Positions 50,652-58,397 of a DNA stretch of 64,000 nt are shown here, in pieces. The stretch's first letter is position 1, and each line of letters opens with the position of its first letter. The position numbers and the translations under genes are program-made. Source of the DNA: Companilactobacillus farciminis KCTC 3681 = DSM 20184 (GTDB lineage Bacteria; Bacillota; Bacilli; Lactobacillales; Lactobacillaceae); the NCBI RefSeq assembly GCF_002706745.1, contig NZ_CP017702.1:434001-498000 (forward strand), written 5' to 3'. A model generated the notes under the pieces. It saw only the letters and a list, made by a program, of their open reading frames with translations. It had not been told where the DNA came from and did no database searches.

Positions 50652-51674
50652 ATGTCTTTGAATTTTTTTATACAGAATGCTGTCATACCATTTACTGCAG
50701 CTTTAGCGGGAAATTCGGGTGCTAAAGTATTAGATCCAGTTTTAAGAGTCTTTGATAGTTGGTTTTATATTACATTTGGATCAAATATGGAATTGAGGAG
50801 ACAACAGAAAGAGATAGAGCAAAAGGCAAAATTAGATAACTATGAACTAAATTTGCAAGAAAAGCAAAAAAAATTAAAGCTCGAAAATATAGGAAAATTA
50901 AAGAATGAAATAGGATCAGAATTGTTAAAAATTCCAAAGGATAAAATTGTATTACCGGATAAGCAATCTATAGCGATTTTGATGGATAACATACCTAATT
51001 ATTTGGATGTAGATGGAGTAAGAAAGCTGTTTGCAAAAATGATGGTAGCGAGTGCTAATCAGGATTTTAAATATATTGTTCATCCATCGTTTGTAGAAAC
51101 AATAAAACAATTAACCCCTCAAGACGTAGATGTGATAAATAAATTGTATACTTGTACAGGATTTTTTATAACGTCGGATCCCAAATATATATCTAAAGAA
51201 ATGCGCATGGAAGTAGGGATACAACATAAAAAAAAGCCAAAATTTGTAGTTTATAGAGAAAATTTAGAAAAAAATTATAGTATATTAATTGGCGAAGAGT
51301 TAGACAAGGTAATAAAGTGTGATATAAATGAATTTGACAGACAAATTATGATTTTAAGCAGATTAGGTATTGTTAGTATAGAACGATTTAATAATAAAAC
51401 TAAGCTTTCATTTATAAAAACAGATGAATACGATAGAGCATTTAAAAAGGCTTTGTCGAATAGTGATGAATTCATCAATTATAAAAAGGAACTTGATAAA
51501 TCATTTGAAGATTTGATAGTAACATTTAATCTCAAAATAGTGGAATTTACTGAATTCGGTAGTCAAATAGCTAAGATAATCAATACTGATTTGACGGACT
51601 TATTAATTATATCTACGGAAATGAATGATTTTGCTGGAGAGATAATTCCAGTACCAGTGGAAGATGAGATTTGA
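50652..51674 (+). CDS. DUF4393/Abi-alpha family protein (putative abortive infection)
   Basis: A 340-residue protein of the DUF4393 (Abi_alpha) family. It has an N-terminal hydrophobic/helical segment, a coiled coil (RRQQKEIEQKAKLDNYELNLQ and on, residues 55-90), then PDKQSIAILMDNIPNYLDVDGVRKLFAKMMVASAN, YIVHPSFVETIKQLTPQDVDVI, the signature of the family. Such proteins are linked to abortive phage resistance in lactococci and relatives. The gene is much more AT-rich than gpmA and stands between two copies of the gpmA terminator, indicating insertion as a unit. AGGAGG precedes the ATG. Confidence 0.8.
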   Translation: MSLNFFIQNAVIPFTAALAGNSGAKVLDPVLRVFDSWFYITFGSNMELRRQQKEIEQKAKLDNYELNLQEKQKKLKLENIGKLKNEIGSELLKIPKDKIVLPDKQSIAILMDNIPNYLDVDGVRKLFAKMMVASANQDFKYIVHPSFVETIKQLTPQDVDVINKLYTCTGFFITSDPKYISKEMRMEVGIQHKKKPKFVVYRENLEKNYSILIGEELDKVIKCDINEFDRQIMILSRLGIVSIERFNNKTKLSFIKTDEYDRAFKKALSNSDEFINYKKELDKSFEDLIVTFNLKIVEFTEFGSQIAKIINTDLTDLLIISTEMNDFAGEIIPVPVEDEI

Positions 51675-51736
51675 ATTATATGTTTGAGTGTATTTTCACA
51701 GAAAAGTCATCATTTTGAATAGTTATGGATTATATA

Positions 51737-51781
51737 AAAGGCTAACTAAGTTATTAAAGATAAACTAGTTAGCTTTTTATT
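51737..51781 (+). terminator. Terminator of the Abi-alpha gene
   Basis: AAAGGCTAACTAAGTT pairs with AACTAGTTAGCTTTTT around a loop. It lies directly before the right terminator copy. Confidence 0.8.
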
Positions 51782-51814
51782 ATTAAGACTGCATATTGTG
51801 TGCGGTCTTTTTTT
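51782..51814 (+). terminator. Right copy of the gpmA-type terminator
   Basis: ATTAAGACTGCATATTGTG, then TGCGGTC and eight T residues. It differs from the copy at 50525 by one substitution and two bases. The stem (GACTGCA/TGCGGTC) is the better paired of the two. Confidence 0.8.
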
Positions 51815-51971
51815 TCTGTAAAAACAATGACTGTGAAAGATAATCCCAAAAACCTTCGTATTTTAGTTGTAAGCATTACAGTTGAATAGTAAGTATTGAT
51901 GTGTATAATAATTTATGAAGGAAAATTTTGAAAGCAGGTCTTAAATAATGTCGATTATAGGAGGTTACAAA

Positions 51972-52364
51972 ATGCCAGCAAAGAAAAATATTTTAGTTTA
52001 TCCAGTAATTTTGCACCCAGAAGATCAAGGTTATAGTGTGGAAATACCTGATATTGACAATGGCACTTGGACGCAAGGAGATAATATGAAAGATGCTTTA
52101 TTAATGGCTCAAGATGCAATTGGCATTATGCTCGATGATAAAACAGAATACCCTAAACCTACTGACTTGGAAGACATTAAAATTAAAGCTAATGACATTA
52201 AGACAGTCGTTTATATTGATATGGAAGAATACCATCGCAATAATCCTAAGACGGTTCGCAAAAATGTAACTGTACCAGAGTATTTGGTGGTTTTAGGTAA
52301 GAAGAAGAACATCAACTTTTCTGCTGTTTTGACCGAGGCTTTGAAAAATAAATTGGAAATGTAA
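51972..52364 (+). CDS. hicB: HicB-type antitoxin, without adjacent hicA
   Basis: A 130-residue protein with the HicB fold: VYPVILHPEDQGYSVEIPDIDNGTWTQGDNMKDALLMAQDAIGIML (degraded RNase-H-like domain), and a C-terminal ribbon-helix-helix-like end (RKNVTVPEYLVVLGKKKNINFSAVLTEALK). ATG 51972 follows AGGAGG at 51958-51963; the open frame extends to 51948. HicB normally follows hicA, but no HicA remnant is seen in the 297 bp upstream, where only terminators and a promoter-like AT-rich stretch occur. A lone hicA lies 5 kb away at 57163. Confidence 0.85.
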   Translation: MPAKKNILVYPVILHPEDQGYSVEIPDIDNGTWTQGDNMKDALLMAQDAIGIMLDDKTEYPKPTDLEDIKIKANDIKTVVYIDMEEYHRNNPKTVRKNVTVPEYLVVLGKKKNINFSAVLTEALKNKLEM

Positions 52365-52396
52365 AAACACATCTCTTATGGATGTGCTTTTTTTGT
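52362..52396 (+). terminator. Terminator of hicB
   Basis: AAAACACATC, a TCTTATG loop, GATGTGCTTTT and more T residues. Confidence 0.9.
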
Positions 52397-52564
52397 AAAT
52401 AAGATTATTCAACGTAATTTAAAATTATAATGAATATTGGATTGTGATATCAATTGATTGCAAAAATGAACTATATTCGTTAGAATAATTTTGAAATAGC
52501 GATGGTAAAATCTATGTCTTCTACAACCAGAAATACAATAGTTTTGTTCCTGATAGAAGTTAAG

Positions 52565-52858
52565 ATGGCAATTTCCAATCGTGAAATAGAATGGGTACCG
52601 AGGACTTTTGATGGTATTACTCGGTTAGGAATTGACTTACAAGATGCTTTAGAAATAATTCAAGCACCGACACCTAATAATTATTATCGTGGACCTAGTC
52701 CGGATTTTAATGGTGATGGTACACGAGTCTGGGAATTTATTTATGAATTAGATGGGATTCCGATTTATATAAAAATAAAATTTCAAGGTAATGAATGCAA
52801 GATATTATCTTTCCATAGAAGCACTAAACCGTACTATTTACCTTATTTTAACGATTAA
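52565..52858 (+). CDS. RelE/MqsR-like putative toxin of a type II pair
   Basis: A 97-residue basic protein (ISNREIEWVPRTFDGITRLGIDLQ, YIKIKFQGNECKILSFHRS). The final strand ending in ILSFH is typical of RelE/MqsR-fold RNases. The in-frame ATG at 52502 would add a hydrophobic stretch not expected here, so 52565 is chosen, although its ribosome-binding site (AGAAG) is weak. The next gene, 13 bases downstream, is an MqsA-like antitoxin with a Panacea domain, confirming a toxin-antitoxin unit. Confidence 0.65.
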   Translation: MAISNREIEWVPRTFDGITRLGIDLQDALEIIQAPTPNNYYRGPSPDFNGDGTRVWEFIYELDGIPIYIKIKFQGNECKILSFHRSTKPYYLPYFND

Positions 52859-52870
52859 AGGGGTGAAGTC

Positions 52871-53836
52871 ATGACAACTCACATTGAGAAACGTAAACAA
52901 ACTTTTAAAGTACGCGATGAAAACATTACGGTGGAAGCCGATGCTTTGATTGACAACAAAACAAATAAAATTTTGTTTGATTTGGATTTAGATAATCAAG
53001 CTATTGATTTAGCTTTTAATATATACCGTCAAAAGAACAATCTTATTTCACCTGCTGAGATGGTTGCTTTTAGAAAGAAATATCAATTATCTCAACGTTC
53101 TCTGGCTAAACTACTGGATGTAGGATCAGCTACGATTGCTAGATATGAAAAAGGCGTTTTGCCTTCTGAAAGCATTAATAACTTATTACGAAAAATAAAA
53201 GATGATAGTAGTTACTTTGTAAGTTTATTTCATCAAAATAAATTTAAATTAAGTGCTAAAGATCAAAAAAAGATTGAAGCGGCTATCTCCAAAATAGATA
53301 AACAAATAAAAAGTGATTCTTTACTGAATGCTTATTTATTCAGAAATCAAAATGATCAACATACGATTGAAGATGGATTCTCTAAATTTGATTTAGATAA
53401 GTTTACGAATATGGTTTTGTATTTTACCCAGAATAATCCCAAGTTATCTAAAACGAGACTGAATAAGCTATTGTTCTACAGTGATTTTAGATTTTTTAAG
53501 GAAAATTCTGTTTCTATCAGTGGGACAACTTATATCCACGACTACTATGGTCCCGTTCCAAGCGATTTTGAGTTGTTATATACACTGCTGAAGGATAATG
53601 ACGAAATAGAAACAAAACCGTTCAATGATGGACATGGGGAAATGTTTATTAGTGCGCAAGAATTTAATAAAAATCTTTTCACAAATGAAGAATTAAAAGT
53701 ACTCAAAACTGTTTCTGACGACTTCAAGGACTACAATGCTAAGAAAATAACTGATTATTCTCATCAAGAAAAAGCTTATCAAGATACTAAAATGAAAGCC
53801 GTTATTCCTTATAACTATGCACTAGATTTACAATAA
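52871..53836 (+). CDS. Antitoxin with MqsA-like HTH and Panacea (SocA-like) domains
   Basis: A 321-residue antitoxin. Residues 1-55 resemble the N-terminus of MqsA (TFKVRDENITVEADALIDNKTNKILFD) but lack the zinc-binding cysteines. An XRE-type helix-turn-helix follows (PAEMVAFRKKYQLSQRSLAKLLDVGSATIARYEKG, about 60-95). The second half is a Panacea domain (TRLNKLLFYSDFRFFKENSVSISGTTYIHDYYGPVPSDFELLY, about 195-240). It should bind the toxin and repress the operon. AAAGGGGTGA precedes the ATG. Its last 22 bases overlap the convergent PTPS-like gene of the exosortase operon. Confidence 0.85.
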   Translation: MTTHIEKRKQTFKVRDENITVEADALIDNKTNKILFDLDLDNQAIDLAFNIYRQKNNLISPAEMVAFRKKYQLSQRSLAKLLDVGSATIARYEKGVLPSESINNLLRKIKDDSSYFVSLFHQNKFKLSAKDQKKIEAAISKIDKQIKSDSLLNAYLFRNQNDQHTIEDGFSKFDLDKFTNMVLYFTQNNPKLSKTRLNKLLFYSDFRFFKENSVSISGTTYIHDYYGPVPSDFELLYTLLKDNDEIETKPFNDGHGEMFISAQEFNKNLFTNEELKVLKTVSDDFKDYNAKKITDYSHQEKAYQDTKMKAVIPYNYALDLQ

Positions 53837-54186
53837 GATCGAGTAGGAGATTCACCAACTTCCAATCTGACCAATTCGGCGTTTAATTCTTCCAAACGTG
53901 GTGTGAACAAATTGAATAGCCACATCGCAACGTTTTCGGTGGTTGGATTAACGTATTGGAAAGCAGGGAGTTTATTCAAGAATTTTCCTTCAAAAGTATC
54001 GCAAACTTCTTTGAGCTTTTTTTCGATATCATTAAAAACAATCATTTGGTCATTTTTGCTGTGAATTTCGCAGACAATTTCCCAGGTGTGGTTATGTTGT
54101 TTGCCTTCGCCGTTTTCCCAGCGCATAGCGTGACTGGCGTTGACGTAATACTTGATTTTGTAAGTGTGGTATTGATATCTCATCAT
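53815..54186 (-). CDS. PTPS/QueD-related protein of the XrtG operon
   Basis: A 123-residue protein of the 6-pyruvoyl-tetrahydropterin synthase fold. Metal-ligand histidines are present (H19 in NASHAM, H31 and H33 in HNHTWEI) and PTTENVAMWLF matches the active-site region, but the catalytic cysteine that normally precedes the HGH motif is absent. This fits the PTPS-related group linked to exosortase XrtG loci (TIGR03112 as I know it). Its start lies 95 bases inside the glycosyltransferase gene in another frame, a long overlap. Function in the system is not known. Confidence 0.8.
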   Translation of the reverse strand: MMRYQYHTYKIKYYVNASHAMRWENGEGKQHNHTWEIVCEIHSKNDQMIVFNDIEKKLKEVCDTFEGKFLNKLPAFQYVNPTTENVAMWLFNLFTPRLEELNAELVRLEVGESPTRSYCKSSA

Positions 54187-55513
54187 GATTAGTAGTTTTT
54201 TTCTCCTTCATCCGAAAGTCATTTTTCACAATTGTAGTTACTTTATTCCATTCTTCTTTGAAAGGTATTGAGTTCCAACCGGCTGTTGTGGTCATACTGT
54301 TGATAACGCCAATCAAACGAATGCCGGCACAGATGAAATTGTAAAATGGCAAGGTCAAAGTGACCCACCACTGCTTCTTATAAAAGGTTTGATCGTTAGG
54401 GAAGTCTTCCAAAAGTTGAATCACACAAATATAGTTTAATATTTCTACAAAAATATATAGTAGATAAATAATGAAATATGACATCCCCATCATAATAGGT
54501 GAGTAGCGGAAAAATAACAAAACGACACTGGCACAGAGCCAAATCATTCGAGGAAATAGGAAAGTGTGGTCAATCAATAGTCGTCTGACCATGAAGTTTT
54601 TGAAGAACTCATTCATTTCCAAATTGTTGGCATATTCTTGAATGACTTCGACTTCACCACGTTGCCAACGTTGTCTTTGTAAGTAAAGTTCAGATAAGTC
54701 TTTGATTGGTTCAATGTAGAAAAAGGCATTCGCACACAATCCGACTTTTCGTTTCATCCGTTGTCTGATTTGGAAAGTCATATCGGTATCTTCACCAATT
54801 GTGTTGATATCATATAAGAAACTTTTCATCACGGCTTCTTTTCGAAAAGCTGAAAAAGCCCCAGACATCGTGAATAGTTGATTTTTATGCGACTCCATTA
54901 CTCGTCCGGAGAGAAAGGCTTGGGCGTATTCGAAGTATTCGTTATAACGCAATAACGAACCGTTTTTCTTTAACATTAGGCGATTAGGCAAGATACTACC
55001 GGTCAAAGCTGATACTTCATAATCGTTTTCAAATCTTAAAACCATGTTCATTAGAGCATTCTTTTCCAAAATACCATCACTATCGATGTTGATAATGTAA
55101 GTCCCAATAGCTCCGTATAACGCCGCATTAAGAGCTTGGGCTTTTCCGGCAGCGGTGTGAATCAATCGCAAATTCATATCGGCAAAGGTATTTTGGGCGT
55201 GGGCGAAAACTTGGAAACTGTTGTCAGTACTGTTGTTGTCAGCCAAAATAACTTGAATCAGTTTGGTTGGATAAGTTGAATCGTGGATCGATTGGATACA
55301 TGCAAATAAAGTATCTTCAGAGTTGTGGACGGGAACTAAAACAGAAATCATTGGCATTTTTGCAGGCATAACCATTTTTTTAGGATGGCGGTTGCTGATC
55401 ATGATACGCACACTGGAAATAACGGAAGGGATGATTTCAACTAGAATCGGAATCAAAGCCCAAGTCAGCCAGAATCCCATCTTAAACAAGGTTAAGTCTA
55501 ACCAATAACTCAT
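54092..55513 (-). CDS. XrtG-associated family 2 glycosyltransferase
   Basis: A 473-residue membrane glycosyltransferase. One N-terminal helix (residues 8-35) is followed by a GT2 domain with ISVLVPVHNSEDTL, LADNNSTDNS, the DxD-type INIDSDG, GEDTD and a QRQRWQRGE motif (Q..RW, processive type), then three membrane segments (about 325-420). It matches the glycosyltransferase found next to exosortase XrtG (TIGR03111 as I know it). The last 35 residues are basic and poorly structured and are encoded in the overlap with the PTPS-like gene. It may make a glycan attached to or carried with the sorted protein. Confidence 0.85.
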   Translation of the reverse strand: MSYWLDLTLFKMGFWLTWALIPILVEIIPSVISSVRIMISNRHPKKMVMPAKMPMISVLVPVHNSEDTLFACIQSIHDSTYPTKLIQVILADNNSTDNSFQVFAHAQNTFADMNLRLIHTAAGKAQALNAALYGAIGTYIINIDSDGILEKNALMNMVLRFENDYEVSALTGSILPNRLMLKKNGSLLRYNEYFEYAQAFLSGRVMESHKNQLFTMSGAFSAFRKEAVMKSFLYDINTIGEDTDMTFQIRQRMKRKVGLCANAFFYIEPIKDLSELYLQRQRWQRGEVEVIQEYANNLEMNEFFKNFMVRRLLIDHTFLFPRMIWLCASVVLLFFRYSPIMMGMSYFIIYLLYIFVEILNYICVIQLLEDFPNDQTFYKKQWWVTLTLPFYNFICAGIRLIGVINSMTTTAGWNSIPFKEEWNKVTTIVKNDFRMKEKKTTNHDEISIPHLQNQVLRQRQSRYALGKRRRQTT

Positions 55514-55515
55514 TT

Positions 55516-56136
55516 TTACCCCTCCTTGCTAAGACGTTTTTTAATTCTCGTAATAAATCTCCGGAAATTTTGATAGAGACTGTGAGAAATTTGTGAATAG
55601 GTGAAGACGTTGTAGTACAAAGCGATGACTAAGATGTAAAAGACCATTCTTCCAATAATAGAGTGCCCAATAAAGAAGGCACTACCACCGGCAAAGTGGA
55701 CGATAATGATGATCAAAGCCAGTCTGAGCACGTTTGCCAAGTAGATCCAAAGAATTCCGAAGACTCCGAAAAAGGCTTTTTCATAACGATTAAAGATAGG
55801 AAAGAAGACAACGATACTGATGTAGGCCATCGTTTCGATAATCCCCGAACATTCGTAGTCGATCGTCATCGTCAGCGGTTGAGTGGGATTGTTGATGCTG
55901 ATCAAACCGTAACGATTCATGACTTCACTCATATTAGTAAGATTGCCGAACCATTTGACACCGTTGATAACTGAATGAGTGAAAAACCAGACCCAATAAG
56001 GATCACTGAAGCCGATTAGAATAAAAAAGAGCCCGCCAGTTCCGATTAGAAAGAAGAATGCTGGAACGTGAGCTCTTTTTAAAACGGATAGTAGGTATAT
56101 CCAAACAACGATACCTATTACTAAATAAATACTCAT
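55516..56136 (-). CDS. xrtG: Exosortase family protein XrtG
   Basis: A 206-residue integral membrane protease/transpeptidase with about six segments. The exosortase triad is visible: C96 in DYECSGIIE, R138 in ANVLRLA and H158 in FIGHSIIGR. Exosortases cleave C-terminal sorting signals; XrtG is the Firmicutes type (TIGR03110 as I know it) acting on Firmicu-CTERM proteins. Its 5' end overlaps the substrate gene by 4 bases, and the glycosyltransferase follows after two bases. Confidence 0.9.
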   Translation of the reverse strand: MSIYLVIGIVVWIYLLSVLKRAHVPAFFFLIGTGGLFFILIGFSDPYWVWFFTHSVINGVKWFGNLTNMSEVMNRYGLISINNPTQPLTMTIDYECSGIIETMAYISIVVFFPIFNRYEKAFFGVFGILWIYLANVLRLALIIIIVHFAGGSAFFIGHSIIGRMVFYILVIALYYNVFTYSQISHSLYQNFRRFITRIKKRLSKEG

Positions 56137-56864
56137 ACTGTTCTCCGTTTCTTAAAACTGAATCCCGAGTATTTCAAAACAGCAGCTATAGCGATGACGA
56201 ATCCGGTACTTGCTAGAACAACTGGTCCAGTACTACCACCGGTTACATGGAGTTTTCCTGACCAAAGATTGGTATTTTCTAAGCTGATATTTTGTCCTGA
56301 AGTGTTGGAAATTCCTTTGAGATTTTTGAATGGAATTTTAGCTTCAAAAACATAGCCGTTACCTTTTACGGTTCTACCATCACCCATTTTTTGATTGATA
56401 TATTGATTAGCGACATAGACGCAATTATTCAATACATCATATGAACCGGTAGAAGGATCATAAATATCCAAAACAATGGCTTTTTTTTCACCAACATTTA
56501 AATTAACAGTACTATGATGATTTAAGTCGATATTGAATACTTTGCCACCAACGTTTAAAGTGTAGCCATCTGGTTGAAGCTTGGTATCACCACCTGATAA
56601 AACAGGTTGCATCAGAATATAAAGATAAATGTTGTTATTGTCGGTCAACATCGAAGCGTACTTGAAATTATCGTTATCCCAAGGATGTTGCATTGGCTGC
56701 TTAGTCTTGTCGGCCCAGTCGTCAAAGTTTCCATCGATAGTAATCCCCAAATCACCACTTTCATTATTATTGGGTGTTAAATTATCAGATGCAGCTTGAG
56801 CAACTGTTCCAAAACTAGCAAAAAAACATAAGGCACTCATTAAAATAATGACGAATCTTTTCAT
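56133..56864 (-). CDS. Firmicu-CTERM sorted protein, probable XrtG substrate
   Basis: A 243-residue exported protein. The signal peptide ends at AQAASD. The body contains ITIDGNFDDWADKTKQP and strands typical of a CBM9/DOMON-like beta-sandwich, which often bind sugars. The C-terminus has the Firmicu-CTERM tripartite form: a Gly/Ser/Thr motif (HVTGGSTGP), a hydrophobic helix (VVLASTGFVIAIAAVLKYSGF) and the basic tail KKRRTV. It is the first gene of the four-gene minus-strand operon and the only visible substrate. AGGAGG precedes the ATG. Confidence 0.85.
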   Translation of the reverse strand: MKRFVIILMSALCFFASFGTVAQAASDNLTPNNNESGDLGITIDGNFDDWADKTKQPMQHPWDNDNFKYASMLTDNNNIYLYILMQPVLSGGDTKLQPDGYTLNVGGKVFNIDLNHHSTVNLNVGEKKAIVLDIYDPSTGSYDVLNNCVYVANQYINQKMGDGRTVKGNGYVFEAKIPFKNLKGISNTSGQNISLENTNLWSGKLHVTGGSTGPVVLASTGFVIAIAAVLKYSGFSFKKRRTV

Positions 56865-57118
56865 ACTGGTCCTCCTTTAAACGTATTATAAATATATTAA
56901 TTTCTACCTCTATTATAGTTCCTTTTTCGATAAAGTTATAAACAAATATGGGAAAAGTATACATTAAATATCATTTTACAGATACCTTAATTGAAAGAGA
57001 TTGGATTAATTTATTAAAAATCATATCCTTTAAGGTATTTAAAGTGGGTTTACATTAGCTTACTATCTCAAAAATATCATAATCATCGATCAAAGTATAT
57101 GGCAATAATTTTTGGGTT

Positions 57119-57135
57119 TACACTAATATTGTGTA
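57119..57135 (+). promoter_or_regulatory. Dyad operator candidate upstream of hicA
   Basis: TACACTAATATTGTGTA is an inverted repeat directly before TACAAT (57134-57139), the likely -10 of hicA. Autoregulation through such a dyad is usual for toxin-antitoxin genes, but the HicB that would bind it is 5 kb away. Confidence 0.4.
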
Positions 57136-57162
57136 CAATAGATACCGAGAGGGGGTATATCT

Positions 57163-57366
57163 ATGGCAATGAAACCCCAAAAAATCGTTAAAATATTACG
57201 ACAGCATGGTTTTGTTAAGAAGTCGCAGAACGGATCGCACTTGAAAATGTACAATCCTGAGACGAATGTGACTTTGCCGGTTCCGATTCATCACGATAAG
57301 GAATTGGAACATGGAATTGAAAGTAAAATACTGAAACAAGCGGGTATCAAGGTTACCGATATCTAA
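57163..57366 (+). CDS. hicA: HicA-type mRNA-interferase toxin, without adjacent hicB
   Basis: A 67-residue protein with the HicA double-stranded-RNA-binding-like fold: KPQKIVKILRQHGFVKKSQNGSHLKMYNP (catalytic histidine in GSHLKM), TLPVPIHHDKELEHGIESKILKQAGI. AGAGGGGG precedes the ATG. HicA toxins are normally followed directly by hicB; here a strong terminator follows instead. It is likely neutralised by the HicB at 51972, if that is still cognate, or by an antitoxin elsewhere. Confidence 0.9.
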   Translation: MAMKPQKIVKILRQHGFVKKSQNGSHLKMYNPETNVTLPVPIHHDKELEHGIESKILKQAGIKVTDI

Positions 57367-57432
57367 TAAAAGCCTATGTAATAAGCAGATTTGTTTGATG
57401 ACAGATTGTTTATTACATAGGCTTTATTTTTT
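57366..57432 (+). terminator. Strong terminator after hicA
   Basis: AAAGCCTATGTAATAA and TTATTACATAGGCTTT form a 16-bp perfect stem around a long loop, followed by T residues. Confidence 0.9.
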
Positions 57433-57468
57433 TGTATAATAGACTAATCTTGTTTTAGGAGTTAATTA

Positions 57469-57648
57469 ATGAAGAAACTTAATCTATTATTTGTGTATGA
57501 ATTGGCAATTTTTGGGGTATTATATTTTGCATTAGTGACCTTTCAAATTATGCCTAAAGATGTTAACGGTTGGTTGATTTTAATTGGATTGATAATTTTA
57601 TACGTAGTCGACTGGGCTTACTTACGCTTTGTGAAATCTAACATGTAG
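57469..57648 (+). CDS. Small membrane protein with two helices (59 aa)
   Basis: ATG 57469 follows TTAGGAG at the right distance and opens a 59-residue frame (MKKLNLLFVYELAIFGVLYF..., ending FVKSNM). Two hydrophobic segments (about 5-25 and 36-52) flank a short PKDVNG loop, so it is a small hairpin membrane protein. No family is recognised. A TATAAT at 57435-57440 could drive it. It overlaps the convergent 45-aa gene at its 3' end. Confidence 0.6.
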   Translation: MKKLNLLFVYELAIFGVLYFALVTFQIMPKDVNGWLILIGLIILYVVDWAYLRFVKSNM

Positions 57649-57755
57649 CTGGCAGCTTCAGCCAAGGTTTTTAAATTGTGTTGTTTTCTGACCTCTTCTA
57701 ATTTTATTTGAGCTTTGGGACTCAATTTAGAAACGTCAAATTCTTCTTTACTCAA
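57618..57755 (-). CDS. Very small helical protein (45 aa), TTG start
   Basis: On the minus strand AGAAGG (57769-57764) precedes a TTG at 57755 by 8 bases. The frame encodes MSKEEFDVSKLSPKAQIKLE, then a second helix, ending FTKRK. The length and helix-turn-helix-like look resemble small plasmid-type regulators or antitoxins, but no family is assigned. It overlaps the 59-aa gene by 31 bases in convergent orientation. Confidence 0.45.
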   Translation of the reverse strand: MSKEEFDVSKLSPKAQIKLEEVRKQHNLKTLAEAASYMLDFTKRK

Positions 57756-57889
57756 AAGATATACCTTCTTTTTATAATCTAATTGTCTATTATCCACAAT
57801 CCGCTGTGGAAAAGAAAGTAAAAGGCATAAACAAAATCGTTGTTTCCGCTTTCAGATTACGACATAATGTATAAAAGAGGGTGAAATAA

Positions 57890-58357
57890 ATGGCACCAAT
57901 TTATAAGTTTAAAGAAACAGAAATGAATGGATTTACAATTGATTTTAATGATTATCAAGGCAAGGTTTTATTGATAGTCAATACTGCCAGTAAATGTGGT
58001 CTAGCACCTCAATTGGAAGGCATTGAAGGTCTTTATCAGAAATATCATGATCAAGGATTTGAAGTTTTGGGATTGCCAAGTAATCAATTTCACCAAGAGT
58101 TAGATGATGATAAAGCTACGAGTGATTACTGTCAGATGCACTATGGTGTAACTTTCCCGATGACTAAGAAGATTATGGTCAATGGTAGTGAGGAAGATCC
58201 GCTGTTTACTTACTTAAAAAATGAATCTGGACATGGTCGGATTAAATGGAACTTTACGAAGTTTTTGATTGGTCGTGACGGCCAGTTAATTGAAAGATTT
58301 GCGCCAGTAACCAAGCCAGAAAAGATAGAAGAAACGATCATTTCAGCTTTGCAGTAA
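57890..58357 (+). CDS. Glutathione peroxidase-like thiol peroxidase
   Basis: A 155-residue thioredoxin-fold peroxidase. VNTASKCGLAPQLEGIEGLY holds the peroxidatic cysteine C36 (cysteine, not selenocysteine), GLPSNQFHQEL the glutamine and IKWNFTKFLIGRDG the tryptophan and asparagine of the catalytic tetrad. Bacterial members mostly use thioredoxin and reduce organic hydroperoxides. Full length. GAGGGTG precedes the ATG. Confidence 0.95.
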   Translation: MAPIYKFKETEMNGFTIDFNDYQGKVLLIVNTASKCGLAPQLEGIEGLYQKYHDQGFEVLGLPSNQFHQELDDDKATSDYCQMHYGVTFPMTKKIMVNGSEEDPLFTYLKNESGHGRIKWNFTKFLIGRDGQLIERFAPVTKPEKIEETIISALQ

Positions 58358-58362
58358 ATCGA

Positions 58363-58391
58363 TTGTTTTAGAAATTAATCCATGTTATACT
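58363..58391 (+). promoter_or_regulatory. Promoter of the antisense antitoxin RNA
   Basis: TTGTTT (58363-58368), 17 bases, TATACT (58386-58391). It points towards the convergent toxin gene. Confidence 0.6.
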
Positions 58392-58397
58392 TTGCTT

